A stretch of DNA of 64,000 bases, taken from positions 1-64,000 of the forward strand of contig CALFOT010000121.1 in the NCBI GenBank assembly GCA_937919925.1, written 5' to 3'. The notes under the pieces are model-generated. The model saw only the letters and a list, made by a program, of their open reading frames with translations. It was not told the origin of the DNA and did no database searches. A program made the translations under genes and the position numbers. How positions within the stretch are numbered: the first letter of the stretch is position 1; each line of letters starts with the position of its first letter. Positions 38,646 through 48,039 of the stretch are shown in pieces. The DNA comes from an uncultured bacterium. Its GTDB lineage: Bacteria > Planctomycetota > UBA1135.

Positions 38646-40028
38646 TTATTCGCCTGCGGTGAGGAGCATGCCGAGCAATGCCGGAGAGAGGCCCGGGAGG
38701 TACCAACCGCGTGCGGCGGAGGGTGCGAGGTCCACAGCATCTGGCGAGCCGGCCACGTACAACGCCGGATGGTGGTGTTGGATGGCCTCTAGCCACGGGC
38801 CCGGAATGTTTGGTAGGCCATGCCCTTCTCGTGCGCCGCACAGAATCAGCAGCGGGCCAGGGAAGGAAGCGGGCGGCTCGGAATCGGGGGCGAAAATGGG
38901 CATTTCCCATTCTTCGAGGTACTGAATGGCATCCGGAGTCGAAGCCATGTTCAAGGCGAGCGCTGGGCGTGAGTGGGTGCGGCCGGCTGCGCCACCTGGA
39001 AGGGGCCGCAGCAAAGTTTTCGAACCACCGCCGAGCACCAGTGGCCGCGGTTTGCCAGCTTCGCGATCGAGAGATAAGCGCACCAATTTATCCAAGCGGC
39101 CGACGGCCTCAAATACGCGTTCTTCAGGGAGATCGCCGCGCTGCACGGCATCCCGCAAGGTGATTGCTAGGGCCACTGGATCTGCTGGATCGAGCAGCAA
39201 ATCGACCCCAGCGAGAATCGAATCGACCGCCAATTCTTCTTGCGGGCCATCGCCGAAGCCAATCATAGAAATCGAATCCGTGACGACGACGCCATCGTAT
39301 TTCCAATCCTTGCGTAGGATATCCATCATCATTTGCGAGCGACTGGCAGGTTTGCCGCTTGGGTCAATGAGCGGGTACTCCAAGTGCCCTACCATGATGC
39401 TCGGCATGTAGGAAAGTAATGCGCGGAACGGTTCGAGGTGCACGCCGGGCTCTTCAAAACACACCGCAAGTTCGGTGTGGCTGTCTTGCTGGCAGTTACC
39501 ATGCCCTGGGAAGTGCTTGCCACAAGCGATTCCGCCTGCATCCGCAATGCCACGTAAGAAGGCGCCGCCGCATTCAATCACGCGTTGTACTTCACCACCG
39601 AAAGCACGATTGGCAATGATGGGGGAACGCACGGCGTCGGCGTGCATCTGGTGCAGATCGAGCACCGGGCCGAGAATCCAGCGTACGCCCGCAGTGGCGG
39701 CTTCGGCGGCGGTGCGGTGGCCGGCCGCATAGGCTGCTTCTTCACCGAGTAAGCCGAGTGCCCAGGCATCGGGTAGAGGCGTGAGCCCACCGAATTGTTG
39801 ACCAGCACCCCGCTCCAAATCGGCGGCAAACAAAATCGGGTGGCCGGCTTGGTCTTCGAGGGTTTCGTGCAGCCATTGCACATCTTCTGCGTCGCCGCCA
39901 AAAATCATAAAGACGCGCGGGTCAAACTCGCGCAGGCAGCGCAAGCCTTCGGCCAAGCCCTCTCCTTTGTTAAGGCGTAGAGTGGGGGCAACTAGGTAGT
40001 CCGTTGGGGCGTGGCTCACAGTTGGCAT
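38646..40028 (-). CDS. Glycoside hydrolase family 3 (beta-N-acetylhexosaminidase/NagZ-like)
   Basis: GVRWILGPVLDLH, CGKHFPGHGNCQQDSHTELAV, GVVVTDSISMIGF. Confidence 0.88.
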   Translation of the reverse strand: MPTVSHAPTDYLVAPTLRLNKGEGLAEGLRCLREFDPRVFMIFGGDAEDVQWLHETLEDQAGHPILFAADLERGAGQQFGGLTPLPDAWALGLLGEEAAYAAGHRTAAEAATAGVRWILGPVLDLHQMHADAVRSPIIANRAFGGEVQRVIECGGAFLRGIADAGGIACGKHFPGHGNCQQDSHTELAVCFEEPGVHLEPFRALLSYMPSIMVGHLEYPLIDPSGKPASRSQMMMDILRKDWKYDGVVVTDSISMIGFGDGPQEELAVDSILAGVDLLLDPADPVALAITLRDAVQRGDLPEERVFEAVGRLDKLVRLSLDREAGKPRPLVLGGGSKTLLRPLPGGAAGRTHSRPALALNMASTPDAIQYLEEWEMPIFAPDSEPPASFPGPLLILCGAREGHGLPNIPGPWLEAIQHHHPALYVAGSPDAVDLAPSAARGWYLPGLSPALLGMLLTAGE

Positions 40029-40116
40029 TTTAGCGAACCGTCAACGTGGAACTACTTGCCCGAAGCCGGAAAGCAGGGCACCACGTCAGGGTTGAGGATG
40101 AGTAGAATTCAGCCCA

Positions 40117-40992
40117 ATGGTTAGCCCTCTCATCTTGGTTCATGGCGGCGCGGGCTCGATCCCGGCAGGATCGCAGCAAGCCCACGCTTTGGGTTGCCAA
40201 GAGGCCGCCGAAGTAGGCGGCGCAGTGCTTGCGGCAGGTGGCTCGGCGGTTGACGCCGCTTGTGCCGCAGTCGAGATTTTGGAAGCGAATCCGATTTACA
40301 ACGCCGGCGTTGGCTGTGCTTTGACTCGGGAAGGCCGCGTATCGCTGGATGCGGCGGTGATGGATGGTCATACGCGTCATGCCGCAGGTTTGGCGGCCCT
40401 GGATGCCTTCCCGCACCCGATTCAAATCGCCAAAGCGATGCTCGAGGAACCAGAAGTCTTGCTGGTGGGTCACCCAGCTTCTGAGTGGGCTGTGAGTCGC
40501 GGCTTCCGACGCGTTCCAGAAGATGAGTTAACCACCGAAGCCGTGAAAGCTCAGTGGCGCCGAGTTGTGGATCAAGGCGCGGATCCCAATTTCGCCGGGG
40601 GCACGGTGGGTGCGGTGGCGCGTGATGGCAGCGGACATTTGGCCGCCGCTACTTCGACCGGCGGCACCATGGGTAAGAAGCCTGGCCGCGTGGGTGATTC
40701 TCCGCTGATCGGTGCCGGCACTTATGCCGATCACTATTGCGCGGTGAGCGCAACCGGGCATGGTGAAGCTTTTATGCGTGCGGTGTTTGGTGCACGGGTG
40801 GCGGATGCGATTCGTTATGGCGAAGACCCTGCCGCTACCTTGGAGCGCATGCTATTGCGCACGCGCGATTTCTTCGGCGGTTTCGGCGGGGCGATTTTGA
40901 TCACTCCCCATAGCGGCCCCCATCAATTCTGGACCACGCCAGGAATGTCGCACGGTTGGTGGACTCCCGAAGGCAGCGGCAGCGGAATTTGA
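40117..40992 (+). CDS. Isoaspartyl peptidase/L-asparaginase (Ntn-hydrolase family)
   Basis: LVHGGAGSIP; GGTVGAVARDGSGHLAAATSTGG catalytic Thr context. Confidence 0.92.
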   Translation: MVSPLILVHGGAGSIPAGSQQAHALGCQEAAEVGGAVLAAGGSAVDAACAAVEILEANPIYNAGVGCALTREGRVSLDAAVMDGHTRHAAGLAALDAFPHPIQIAKAMLEEPEVLLVGHPASEWAVSRGFRRVPEDELTTEAVKAQWRRVVDQGADPNFAGGTVGAVARDGSGHLAAATSTGGTMGKKPGRVGDSPLIGAGTYADHYCAVSATGHGEAFMRAVFGARVADAIRYGEDPAATLERMLLRTRDFFGGFGGAILITPHSGPHQFWTTPGMSHGWWTPEGSGSGI

Positions 40993-41822
40993 GTCGCGCA
41001 CAGAAAGTCTCACCAGGCACCTGGTGGATGGTTTCCGCGGCATGCTTTTTCGCATTGATGGCGGCGTCGTCAAAAATGCTTCCGGACATCTCGAGTCTCG
41101 AAAAGGTTTTCGTGCGCAGTTTGATTTCAGTTGCGCTGACCATCGCCATGATTCGCAGCTCGGGCAACTGGGTGCCACCGGTGCGCAAGCAGTTATTGTT
41201 GTGGCGCGCGGTGTTTGGATTTATTGGTTTGGTGTGTTATTTCGAGTGCATCGCGCGCATTCCGTTGGGCTCCGCAGTCACGGTGTATAACACCACGCCT
41301 TTGTTCGCCGCACTGATTGGCGTGGTGTTTCTCGGCGAGAAGTTGCGCTGGTTGCGTGGTGTTTCTTTGCTGGTTGGGCTTGGCGGCGTTGCCCTGATCA
41401 AAGGATTTACGCCGGAAGTTTCTTGGCCGGGCGTATTTTTCGGCATGGGCACGGCGCTTTTTTCTGCCGGATCCTACACGCTGGTGCGTATGTTGAATCG
41501 CACCGAGCACGCACTCACCATCGTGCTGGTATTCCCTTTGGTTTCTATTCCGCTCTCTCTGATTGGCGGCGGCCACACCTTCCGTATGCCGGTGGGGATG
41601 GAGTGGCTGTGGTTGTTGGCTCTCGGAATCACGGTGCAGATTGCTCAAGTCTGCCTAACTTACGGACTGAAATACCACACGGCATCGCGCGCCACCCAGA
41701 TCAGTTTTGTGGGAGTTATTTTCGCCATGCTGCTCGGCAGTTTTCTTGGCGACGGACTCCCCGGCTGGGCGCAACTCGTTGGTGCGGGTTTGGTGTTTTT
41801 GAGCCTGAGTTTGGGGCGCTAG
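40956..41822 (+). CDS. EamA/DMT-family transporter
   Basis: About ten hydrophobic segments; LGSAVTVYNTTPLFAALIGVVFLGEKL; start probably near 40989. Confidence 0.85.
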   Translation: MVDSRRQRQRNLSRAQKVSPGTWWMVSAACFFALMAASSKMLPDISSLEKVFVRSLISVALTIAMIRSSGNWVPPVRKQLLLWRAVFGFIGLVCYFECIARIPLGSAVTVYNTTPLFAALIGVVFLGEKLRWLRGVSLLVGLGGVALIKGFTPEVSWPGVFFGMGTALFSAGSYTLVRMLNRTEHALTIVLVFPLVSIPLSLIGGGHTFRMPVGMEWLWLLALGITVQIAQVCLTYGLKYHTASRATQISFVGVIFAMLLGSFLGDGLPGWAQLVGAGLVFLSLSLGR

Positions 41823-41843
41823 TATGGCCACCGGATAGGGTGA

Positions 41844-42203
41844 TTAACTGGTCACTAAAATCACTGCACCGCTGAAAGCCATCATCCATACCACTGCGGT
41901 GCGGAAACGCTTTTCACCAATCCGTGCGAGCCAGCCGCGGCCGATTAGATTGCCGATTACTGCACCAATTGCCATAATGAGGCCGAATCCGAGTAAGCGT
42001 GCGTCGAGCGCACCAAAGCTAAGGTAGGTGCCTATTTTGGTTAAGTGCATGAAGAATGCATTGAATGCTTTGGTGGCCACCATCTCTTCGCGGTGCACTT
42101 TCAGGTTCAAATAAAACGGATTGAGTACCGGCCCGACACCGCCTACCAACCCTGATGCCGTGGCCACCACAAACCCAATCGCCGCCAGTACAGGGTAAAG
42201 CAC
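41844..42203 (-). CDS. Half-length TauE/SafE (TSUP) family membrane protein
   Basis: GLVGGVGPVLNPFYLNLKVHREEMVATKAFNAFFMHLTKI...GNLIGRGWLARIGEKRFRTAVVWMM; GTG start. Confidence 0.65.
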   Translation of the reverse strand: MLYPVLAAIGFVVATASGLVGGVGPVLNPFYLNLKVHREEMVATKAFNAFFMHLTKIGTYLSFGALDARLLGFGLIMAIGAVIGNLIGRGWLARIGEKRFRTAVVWMMAFSGAVILVTS

Positions 42204-42207
42204 AGAT

Positions 42208-43404
42208 TTAGTGCTTCAAGAACAAGTAGTACATGCGCCCGCGCGAACTGACATGGCCGGCGCGTGCCATGGCGTCATCGCCGAGGCCCATATAAACATC
42301 GCAGCGACCGGCCGAGCGAATTGCGCCGCCGCGGTCTTGATCGAGCGCGAAAAAACGCACCGGGCGTTGCACCAATGCCCCGTTGATATCGAAATCTGGC
42401 AACCGCGTTTCGACATAAACAATCGCGGCACGAGGGAAGATTTCTTTATCGGTGGCGATGGAATGCATGGCGGTGACAGGCTGTCCTAAACAGCCGAAAG
42501 GGCCACCGGCACTACCTTGGAAAAACACAAAACTGGCGTTCATCGGTAACACACGTGCGGCTTCGGCGGGATTGGCGGCGAAATAATCGCGCAGTTTTTG
42601 CAGGGAAAGTTCCGAGCGCTCGATCTTGCCCTCTTCAATCAGGATCATGCCAATACTGGTGTATTCATGACCGTTTTTTCCGGCATAGCCCACTTCAAAT
42701 AATTCCCCATCCTCCATACGAATCACCGCGCTGCCTTGGACTTGCGCGATGTAAGCATCAAAGGGGTTGGTCAGCCACACCAACTCTAATCCATCTAAGT
42801 GATGGTTATCGCGTAACTCAGCCGCGCTGTAATAAGGAACGATGCCGCCGTCGGCAGCCAAGCGGCCAAGAATGGTGCCATCTTTTGGATCCTTGGCGAG
42901 ATCATCAGGCGCGTTGTAAAGCGGGAACTGAAAAGCACCGCCGCGTTGTCTGGCGCCATCCAAAATCGGCGTACCATAACCAGTGAAAAAGACATCGCCG
43001 GTGGAGCTACGGCCGCGCGCTACCCATACGTCAAAATCATCGTTGAGCGCGCCCAGAAAATCTTCGGCGGAGGTGGCGGATGCGAGCACTTCGCCAAAAC
43101 GCACAATCGAACGGCTCATGAGATCATGGGTGATTTCGTCATGCGGGCCGACCGGGAAGAAACCTTTTGAGGAAGGTTTGCCGAGGTAAGCCAAACTGGC
43201 GCGCGTGGCTTCGATCAGTTCCTCGCGGCGCTGCCAGCCGATCGAAAAATCGGGCCATGGCTCGGCATAGGGCAGCTTTTCGATGCCGTACAAACCATCT
43301 TCCAGCGCATAATCGTAGGGGCTGAGGCCTTCGGCTTCGATTTCCGGCTGGACGCACGATCCAGCAGCGCAAAGTGTGGCAAGAACAAGGAGACGGCGCG
43401 GCAT
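42208..43404 (-). CDS. mltA: Membrane-bound lytic murein transglycosylase A
   Basis: FFTGYGTPILDG, FQFPLYNAPDDL, YYSAAELRDN, VWLTNPFDAYIAQVQGSAVI, GHEYTSIG, FVFFQGSAGGPFGCLGQPVTAMHSIATD. Confidence 0.9.
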   Translation of the reverse strand: MPRRLLVLATLCAAGSCVQPEIEAEGLSPYDYALEDGLYGIEKLPYAEPWPDFSIGWQRREELIEATRASLAYLGKPSSKGFFPVGPHDEITHDLMSRSIVRFGEVLASATSAEDFLGALNDDFDVWVARGRSSTGDVFFTGYGTPILDGARQRGGAFQFPLYNAPDDLAKDPKDGTILGRLAADGGIVPYYSAAELRDNHHLDGLELVWLTNPFDAYIAQVQGSAVIRMEDGELFEVGYAGKNGHEYTSIGMILIEEGKIERSELSLQKLRDYFAANPAEAARVLPMNASFVFFQGSAGGPFGCLGQPVTAMHSIATDKEIFPRAAIVYVETRLPDFDINGALVQRPVRFFALDQDRGGAIRSAGRCDVYMGLGDDAMARAGHVSSRGRMYYLFLKH

Positions 43405-43410
43405 AGTGAC

Positions 43411-43420
43411 AGCGTATCCT
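43411..43420. promoter_or_regulatory. Overlapping divergent -10-like boxes for mltA and esterase
   Basis: agcgtatcct contains TACGCT on the minus strand (6 nt before mltA ATG) and TATCCT on the plus strand (8 nt before 43429 ATG). Confidence 0.5.
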
Positions 43421-43428
43421 GTGGGCGC

Positions 43429-44448
43429 ATGCTTTTCGAATACCGACGTGAACTTAGTGGCGGCGCAGTTCTGACCACGCTGGATATTGACTCCGAGCTG
43501 CTGCGCGGCAATCCGCTCGGCGATCCTTCCAAACGCAGTCAGCCGCTGCTGTTACCGCCCGGATCGCCGGCCGGTTTGCCGCTGGTAGCGGTGTTAGTGG
43601 GATACACCGGCTTTAACCATAAGGTGCTCAATACCGGGTCGATGTGGGGCGAAAATGTACCCGAAAGAATTGCGCGAGGCATGGCCAGCGGTGCGATTCC
43701 GCCTGCAGTGTTTGTGTGGCCGGCGGCGGAAACGCGGCTCGGCGGCAGCCAGTATGTGGATAGTGTGGGAACCGGCAAGTATCAATCCTATGTGCTAGAG
43801 GAAGTGATTCCGGCAATCGAAGCGGCGTTTGCGTGCGGCGGCAGCGGCCAACGCGTGGTGGTCGGCAAATCAAGCGGTGGTTTTGGCGCGTTGAGTTTGG
43901 CGATGCGGCGGCCGGGCTATTTCTCGGCGGTGGGTTCTCATGCCGGCGATATGGGTTTTGATATGAGCCACTTTCGTGGTTTCGCCGACGCCCTCAATTG
44001 CTGGGCTAAGTACGGCGGCCCCGAGGAGTTTGTGCGGCAGTTGCCCACGCTGGAACGTTTTGGCAGCATGGAACATGCCGGGATTGAGGGAATCGCCATG
44101 GCCGCCTGTTATTCGCCCAATCCTTCCGCACCGTTGGGCGTGAATCTACCGGTGGATCCAGCCACCGGCGAAATTCGCCACGATATTTTCGACCGCTGGC
44201 TCCAATTTGATCCGCTGCGGATGGTGGATCAGGCGGAATATGCGCGCGGCCTGCGTGAGCTGAAGATGCTTTATCTCGATGCGGGTGAAACCGATGAGTT
44301 CGCACTGCAGTGGGGGCTAAAGCGTTTGCAGGTCAAACTCGCGCAGCTCAAAATCCCAGCTCACATCGAGTTTTGTAAAGGCGGTCATTTCGCGCTCGAC
44401 AAGCGCTATGAAATCAGCTTGCCGTTGCTACTTGGTGCGATTTCTTAG
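43429..44448 (+). CDS. Alpha/beta-hydrolase esterase
   Basis: VVVGKSSGGFGALSLAMRRPGYFSAVGSHAGD nucleophile elbow; GGHFALDKRYE. Confidence 0.8.
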   Translation: MLFEYRRELSGGAVLTTLDIDSELLRGNPLGDPSKRSQPLLLPPGSPAGLPLVAVLVGYTGFNHKVLNTGSMWGENVPERIARGMASGAIPPAVFVWPAAETRLGGSQYVDSVGTGKYQSYVLEEVIPAIEAAFACGGSGQRVVVGKSSGGFGALSLAMRRPGYFSAVGSHAGDMGFDMSHFRGFADALNCWAKYGGPEEFVRQLPTLERFGSMEHAGIEGIAMAACYSPNPSAPLGVNLPVDPATGEIRHDIFDRWLQFDPLRMVDQAEYARGLRELKMLYLDAGETDEFALQWGLKRLQVKLAQLKIPAHIEFCKGGHFALDKRYEISLPLLLGAIS

Positions 44449-45695
44449 AGCGGCTTTGCTGCGCACTCACCGGCTAACTTGCCGCTGAGAAAGGCCCACT
44501 GAAAATTGAAGCCGCCGATATCCCCGAAGACATCGAGAATCTCACCACATAGGTAGAGCCCCGGAGTTTTGCGGCTTTCCAGAGTGGAAGGATCCAGGCT
44601 ATCCAAGCCAATGCCGCCGCCAGTCACCTCCGCCACCGCAAAGCCGCGATTGCCGCTTACCGGTAGGCGAAAATCACACAGTTGTTCAAGCAAGTAATCG
44701 AAAGTGGTGCGGGTTAAGTTGCCACAACGCATTTCACCGCGCACCCCGGAGCGCTCCACCAACAATGCGGCCAAGCGATTCGGCAGTAAATCGGCGACCG
44801 TCCTCGAGACTGTGCGGCGCGCGCGCGATTGCAAATAATCAATCCACTCCTGACGCGTGCTGGCCTCCCAGGCAATGTGAATGGTAGCGTTGTCGCGGAT
44901 GACGTAATGGCTGGCATCCAACACCGCCGGCCCACTGTAGCCTTTGTGCGTGAACAGAAAACTGCGTTCGCCGCGCGCAACTTCTTTGCCTTCCACCACG
45001 GCGCGCCACGCCACTGGCAAACTCAATCCAGCAAGGGCGGTGAGTGCTTCATCGGTGGTAGTGAGCGGGACCAGTGCGGGGTAAGTTGGCACCAGTTTGT
45101 GGCCGAGTTTTTTGGCTAGTCGATAGCCGAAGCCATCGCTCCCGGTGGCCGGCACCGATTCTCCTCCAGTGGCCAAAATCACCTTGAGCGCGCGTAGCTC
45201 TTCGCCACTTTCAGAGCGCAGCACAAAGCCTTTGCGGCTATTGTTCGGATCAGATTTCTCGATTTCCGTTACGCGCCAGTCATAAACGATGCTGGCGCCG
45301 CAGCGTTCGGCTTCGCGCACCAAAGCATCGCGGACATCTTTTGCTTTGCCGGATTCGGGGAACAACTTGTTGTCGTCTTCTTCAACCAGCGGCACCTCTA
45401 ACTCCCAGCGCACAAAATCTTGAATCTCCGCCAACTTCCAGGTTTTGAACAAGCGCTTCAAAACGTTTTGCGATCCTGACGTATGGAAGCTTGCCTCTAC
45501 TGGATCGCGTGCATCAATCGGCAACACATTGCAGCGCCCGCCGCCGCTAATCAAAATCTTGCCGCCGGCCTTTTCCTGGCCGTCGAGCAAAACCACCTTC
45601 GCGCCACCCCGCGCCGCCCACAGTGCCGCCATCAAACCAGCAGCACCAGCGCCCACCACGGCGATTTCAAAGGAGGGGGGCGTGTACAAACTCAC
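44445..45695 (-). CDS. NAD(P)/FAD-dependent oxidoreductase (HI0933/BaiN-like)
   Basis: IAVVGAGAAGLMAALWAARGGAKVVLLDGQEKAGGKILISGGGRCN; FNFQWAFLSGKLAG. Confidence 0.9.
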   Translation of the reverse strand: MSLYTPPSFEIAVVGAGAAGLMAALWAARGGAKVVLLDGQEKAGGKILISGGGRCNVLPIDARDPVEASFHTSGSQNVLKRLFKTWKLAEIQDFVRWELEVPLVEEDDNKLFPESGKAKDVRDALVREAERCGASIVYDWRVTEIEKSDPNNSRKGFVLRSESGEELRALKVILATGGESVPATGSDGFGYRLAKKLGHKLVPTYPALVPLTTTDEALTALAGLSLPVAWRAVVEGKEVARGERSFLFTHKGYSGPAVLDASHYVIRDNATIHIAWEASTRQEWIDYLQSRARRTVSRTVADLLPNRLAALLVERSGVRGEMRCGNLTRTTFDYLLEQLCDFRLPVSGNRGFAVAEVTGGGIGLDSLDPSTLESRKTPGLYLCGEILDVFGDIGGFNFQWAFLSGKLAGECAAKPL

Positions 45696-45760
45696 GCCGG
45701 GATTTTAGCCGCCCTTTAGAGAGTCGCCTGCCAGAATCGGCCGAGTTGAAAATCCAGGTC

Positions 45761-46459
45761 TTAAGCCAAATCAAACAGCAGGATTTCCGCAGTGCGCGTG
45801 GCAACAAGCTCCAGTGAAGTTTCCTCACTCACTGCCACGCCGTCGCCGTCGGCAAGCAGCAAACCATGGAGGGAAGCACTGCCGTGGATGACTTGCAGCC
45901 AGGCGTGGCGGCCTTCGGCAAGAGTGAATGTTAAGGTTTTCCCGGGGTCGAGTTGGGTGACGTACAGGCAGACATCTTGATGAATAGGCAAAGAATCCGC
46001 TCTGCCGTCGGGGGAAACTAAGAGGCACCAAGCATTGCGCCGCGGCTGCTGCGGGATGGCTTGCTGCGCATAGGAAGGAACGAGACTTTTTTGATTGGGC
46101 AAGATCCACATTTGCAGAAAACTCATCGGCGCGTCTTTGGAGTGATTGAATTCACTATGCGTGATCCCGGTTCCTGCCGACATCAGTTGAATTTCTCCCG
46201 CGTGGATGACGGAACCGTTGCCCAAGCTATCGCGATGTTCCAGGGCACCCTCCAACACCACGCTGATGATTTCCATATCGCGATGTCCATGTTCTCCAAA
46301 GCCCATGCCGGCTTCCATCACATCTTGGTTGAGTACCCGCAAGTGCCGGAAGCCCATGTGCTGAGGATCGTAGTAGTTGGCAAAGGAGAAAGAATGAAAG
46401 GTTTTTAACCAGCCGTGATCGGCGTGACCGCGCGCTTGAGCTTTCCGTATTTTGATCAT
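45761..46459 (-). CDS. Pirin family protein
   Basis: LKTFHSFSFANYYDP, GFGEHGHRDMEIISVVLEGALEHRDSLGN, MSAGTGITHSEFNHS; start set at MIKIRKAQ. Confidence 0.92.
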   Translation of the reverse strand: MIKIRKAQARGHADHGWLKTFHSFSFANYYDPQHMGFRHLRVLNQDVMEAGMGFGEHGHRDMEIISVVLEGALEHRDSLGNGSVIHAGEIQLMSAGTGITHSEFNHSKDAPMSFLQMWILPNQKSLVPSYAQQAIPQQPRRNAWCLLVSPDGRADSLPIHQDVCLYVTQLDPGKTLTFTLAEGRHAWLQVIHGSASLHGLLLADGDGVAVSEETSLELVATRTAEILLFDLA

Positions 46460-46470
46460 GCGCTGGTGAA

Positions 46471-47964
46471 TTACTCGCGCCCGGTCATGCGCAGATTGTG
46501 TTTTGGAATCGACAGAATGAAGGCCGTTACCGCGGTTGCAGAGATGCGCGAATCGGCCCCGTAACCGGCGTTGTCGCGATTGGGCTGGTAGTAGAAACTT
46601 CCGTCGCAACATTGCGCGAGCGTGAACCACCATTGGTTGGCGGCCATCAACTTGTGGAAGGCCTCGGGGCTGCCGGCGGTGCCAGCCGCGCTGTAACCCA
46701 TGCCCATAATGGGGGAGCCGTGCGTATCGGGAAAACTTTCCGGGTGATCGCCGATGACTTTGGCATGCCGCAAACTGCGTGCGACATAATCGCCAGGCCA
46801 CGGGCTTAAACGATTTGCAACTGCAGAAGCCCCGGTGCGGCCCATGTCAGCCCAATCATCTTCCCCGGCCGCTTGATCGGCGTACCAAACATAAAGATTG
46901 TGACCCGAACCACGGCGCAGAAAATCATAGGCGGCATCGTGACGCTTTTGGTCGACGTCGATCCCGCACTCTTTCATCAACGCGAATGCAATTGCTCCTT
47001 GCGCGGTGAGCATGGCGATGGGGCCATAACCTTCAAAGCCTGGATTGTGTCCCCAACCGCCCTCTGCATCGCCCGGTTTTTTGGGTACCGCGCCCGGGTG
47101 GCTTTCGCGTGACTTTGGATTGAGCTGCGCGATATCGACGTATTGGCTCGCGATTAAAAAATCATAAACCTCCTGCAACTCCGGCAGCACCCATTTTTCT
47201 TCGGTGATGAGGTAGTACTCACTCATCACAATCGCGGCAGCCATATAGCGCCAGTTGACTAGCGCATCATCATCTTTCCTACTGGTGGTCTTGGCGTGCA
47301 TCTGCACATTTTTCTTGGCCGCAGCCATGTGCTTTTTCGTACCACTTGCCATCAGTGCAAGTGGTGCAAAAGTATCTTGTGGTGGCGAACCCCACGAACC
47401 ATCCGCACCTTGATGCTCTAATAAGTACTCGCAAGCTTGCTGCAGAATCAATTCACTTTTCGCGCCGGGGGCTGGGAACTCCGCCGAAAAAGCGCCGTAA
47501 GCTTTGCCGATGGTTAGGCGCACTTCTTTGATTTTTTCATCACGCATCAAAGTGAGTGCCAACTTGCCGTCGGCATTCGTAGCTTGGCACGCTTCCAGTG
47601 CTTTGGCAAAATCAGCAATCGGCCCCTGCGGCCCGAACTTATCCATGCCATAACCGTTTTGATGGGGAGTGGTAAAGGCTACACCACCGGCCCCGGCAAT
47701 GAGATCGCCCACCTTCACTTTTTTTGCAGCGGGGGAGCCATCAAAAACGTGGCGCACCAACAACCACTCCGGCGCCTCCTCTATCAGCTCCACGCGCAAA
47801 CCAGTGATGCCCAAGTTGTAGTACCAGCCATCCACTTTTGCATCCGGCCCGCCGCCCGCCTTGTTGCTCCACGGCGCGCCGCCGGGTTGATAGTGCACCT
47901 GCGCCAATGCGGGCGCATTCCACATGAGGAACGTAAAAGCTAGGAGGACAGCCGAGTAACGCAT
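46471..47964 (-). CDS. Exported PDZ-like plus alpha/alpha-toroid (DUF6288-like) protein
   Basis: VRHVFDGSPAAKKVKVGDLIAGAGG PDZ-like; ACEYLLEHQGADGSWG repeats; start set at MRYSAVLLAFTFLM. Confidence 0.7.
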   Translation of the reverse strand: MRYSAVLLAFTFLMWNAPALAQVHYQPGGAPWSNKAGGGPDAKVDGWYYNLGITGLRVELIEEAPEWLLVRHVFDGSPAAKKVKVGDLIAGAGGVAFTTPHQNGYGMDKFGPQGPIADFAKALEACQATNADGKLALTLMRDEKIKEVRLTIGKAYGAFSAEFPAPGAKSELILQQACEYLLEHQGADGSWGSPPQDTFAPLALMASGTKKHMAAAKKNVQMHAKTTSRKDDDALVNWRYMAAAIVMSEYYLITEEKWVLPELQEVYDFLIASQYVDIAQLNPKSRESHPGAVPKKPGDAEGGWGHNPGFEGYGPIAMLTAQGAIAFALMKECGIDVDQKRHDAAYDFLRRGSGHNLYVWYADQAAGEDDWADMGRTGASAVANRLSPWPGDYVARSLRHAKVIGDHPESFPDTHGSPIMGMGYSAAGTAGSPEAFHKLMAANQWWFTLAQCCDGSFYYQPNRDNAGYGADSRISATAVTAFILSIPKHNLRMTGRE

Positions 47965-48039
47965 GTCGCTACTGTACTGCAAGTTACCGGCCACCCTTCA
48001 AAAAACCAAGCGTTGCCAACTAGTCACACTTAGGCGGGT

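Noticed and set aside
38632-38910. N-terminal extension of the sodium:solute symporter ORF
   Set aside because: Lies inside the GH3 gene, Arg-rich and unlike any transporter N-terminus; TTG 38631 is a better start
42204-42240. In-frame TGA upstream of the half TauE/SafE as another Sec codon
   Set aside because: The upstream frame lies inside the mltA 3' end, gives no transporter-like sequence and no SECIS-like hairpin was seen
46460-46801. N-terminal extension of the pirin ORF
   Set aside because: Overlaps the 507-aa gene in another frame; pirin begins at MIKIRKAQ
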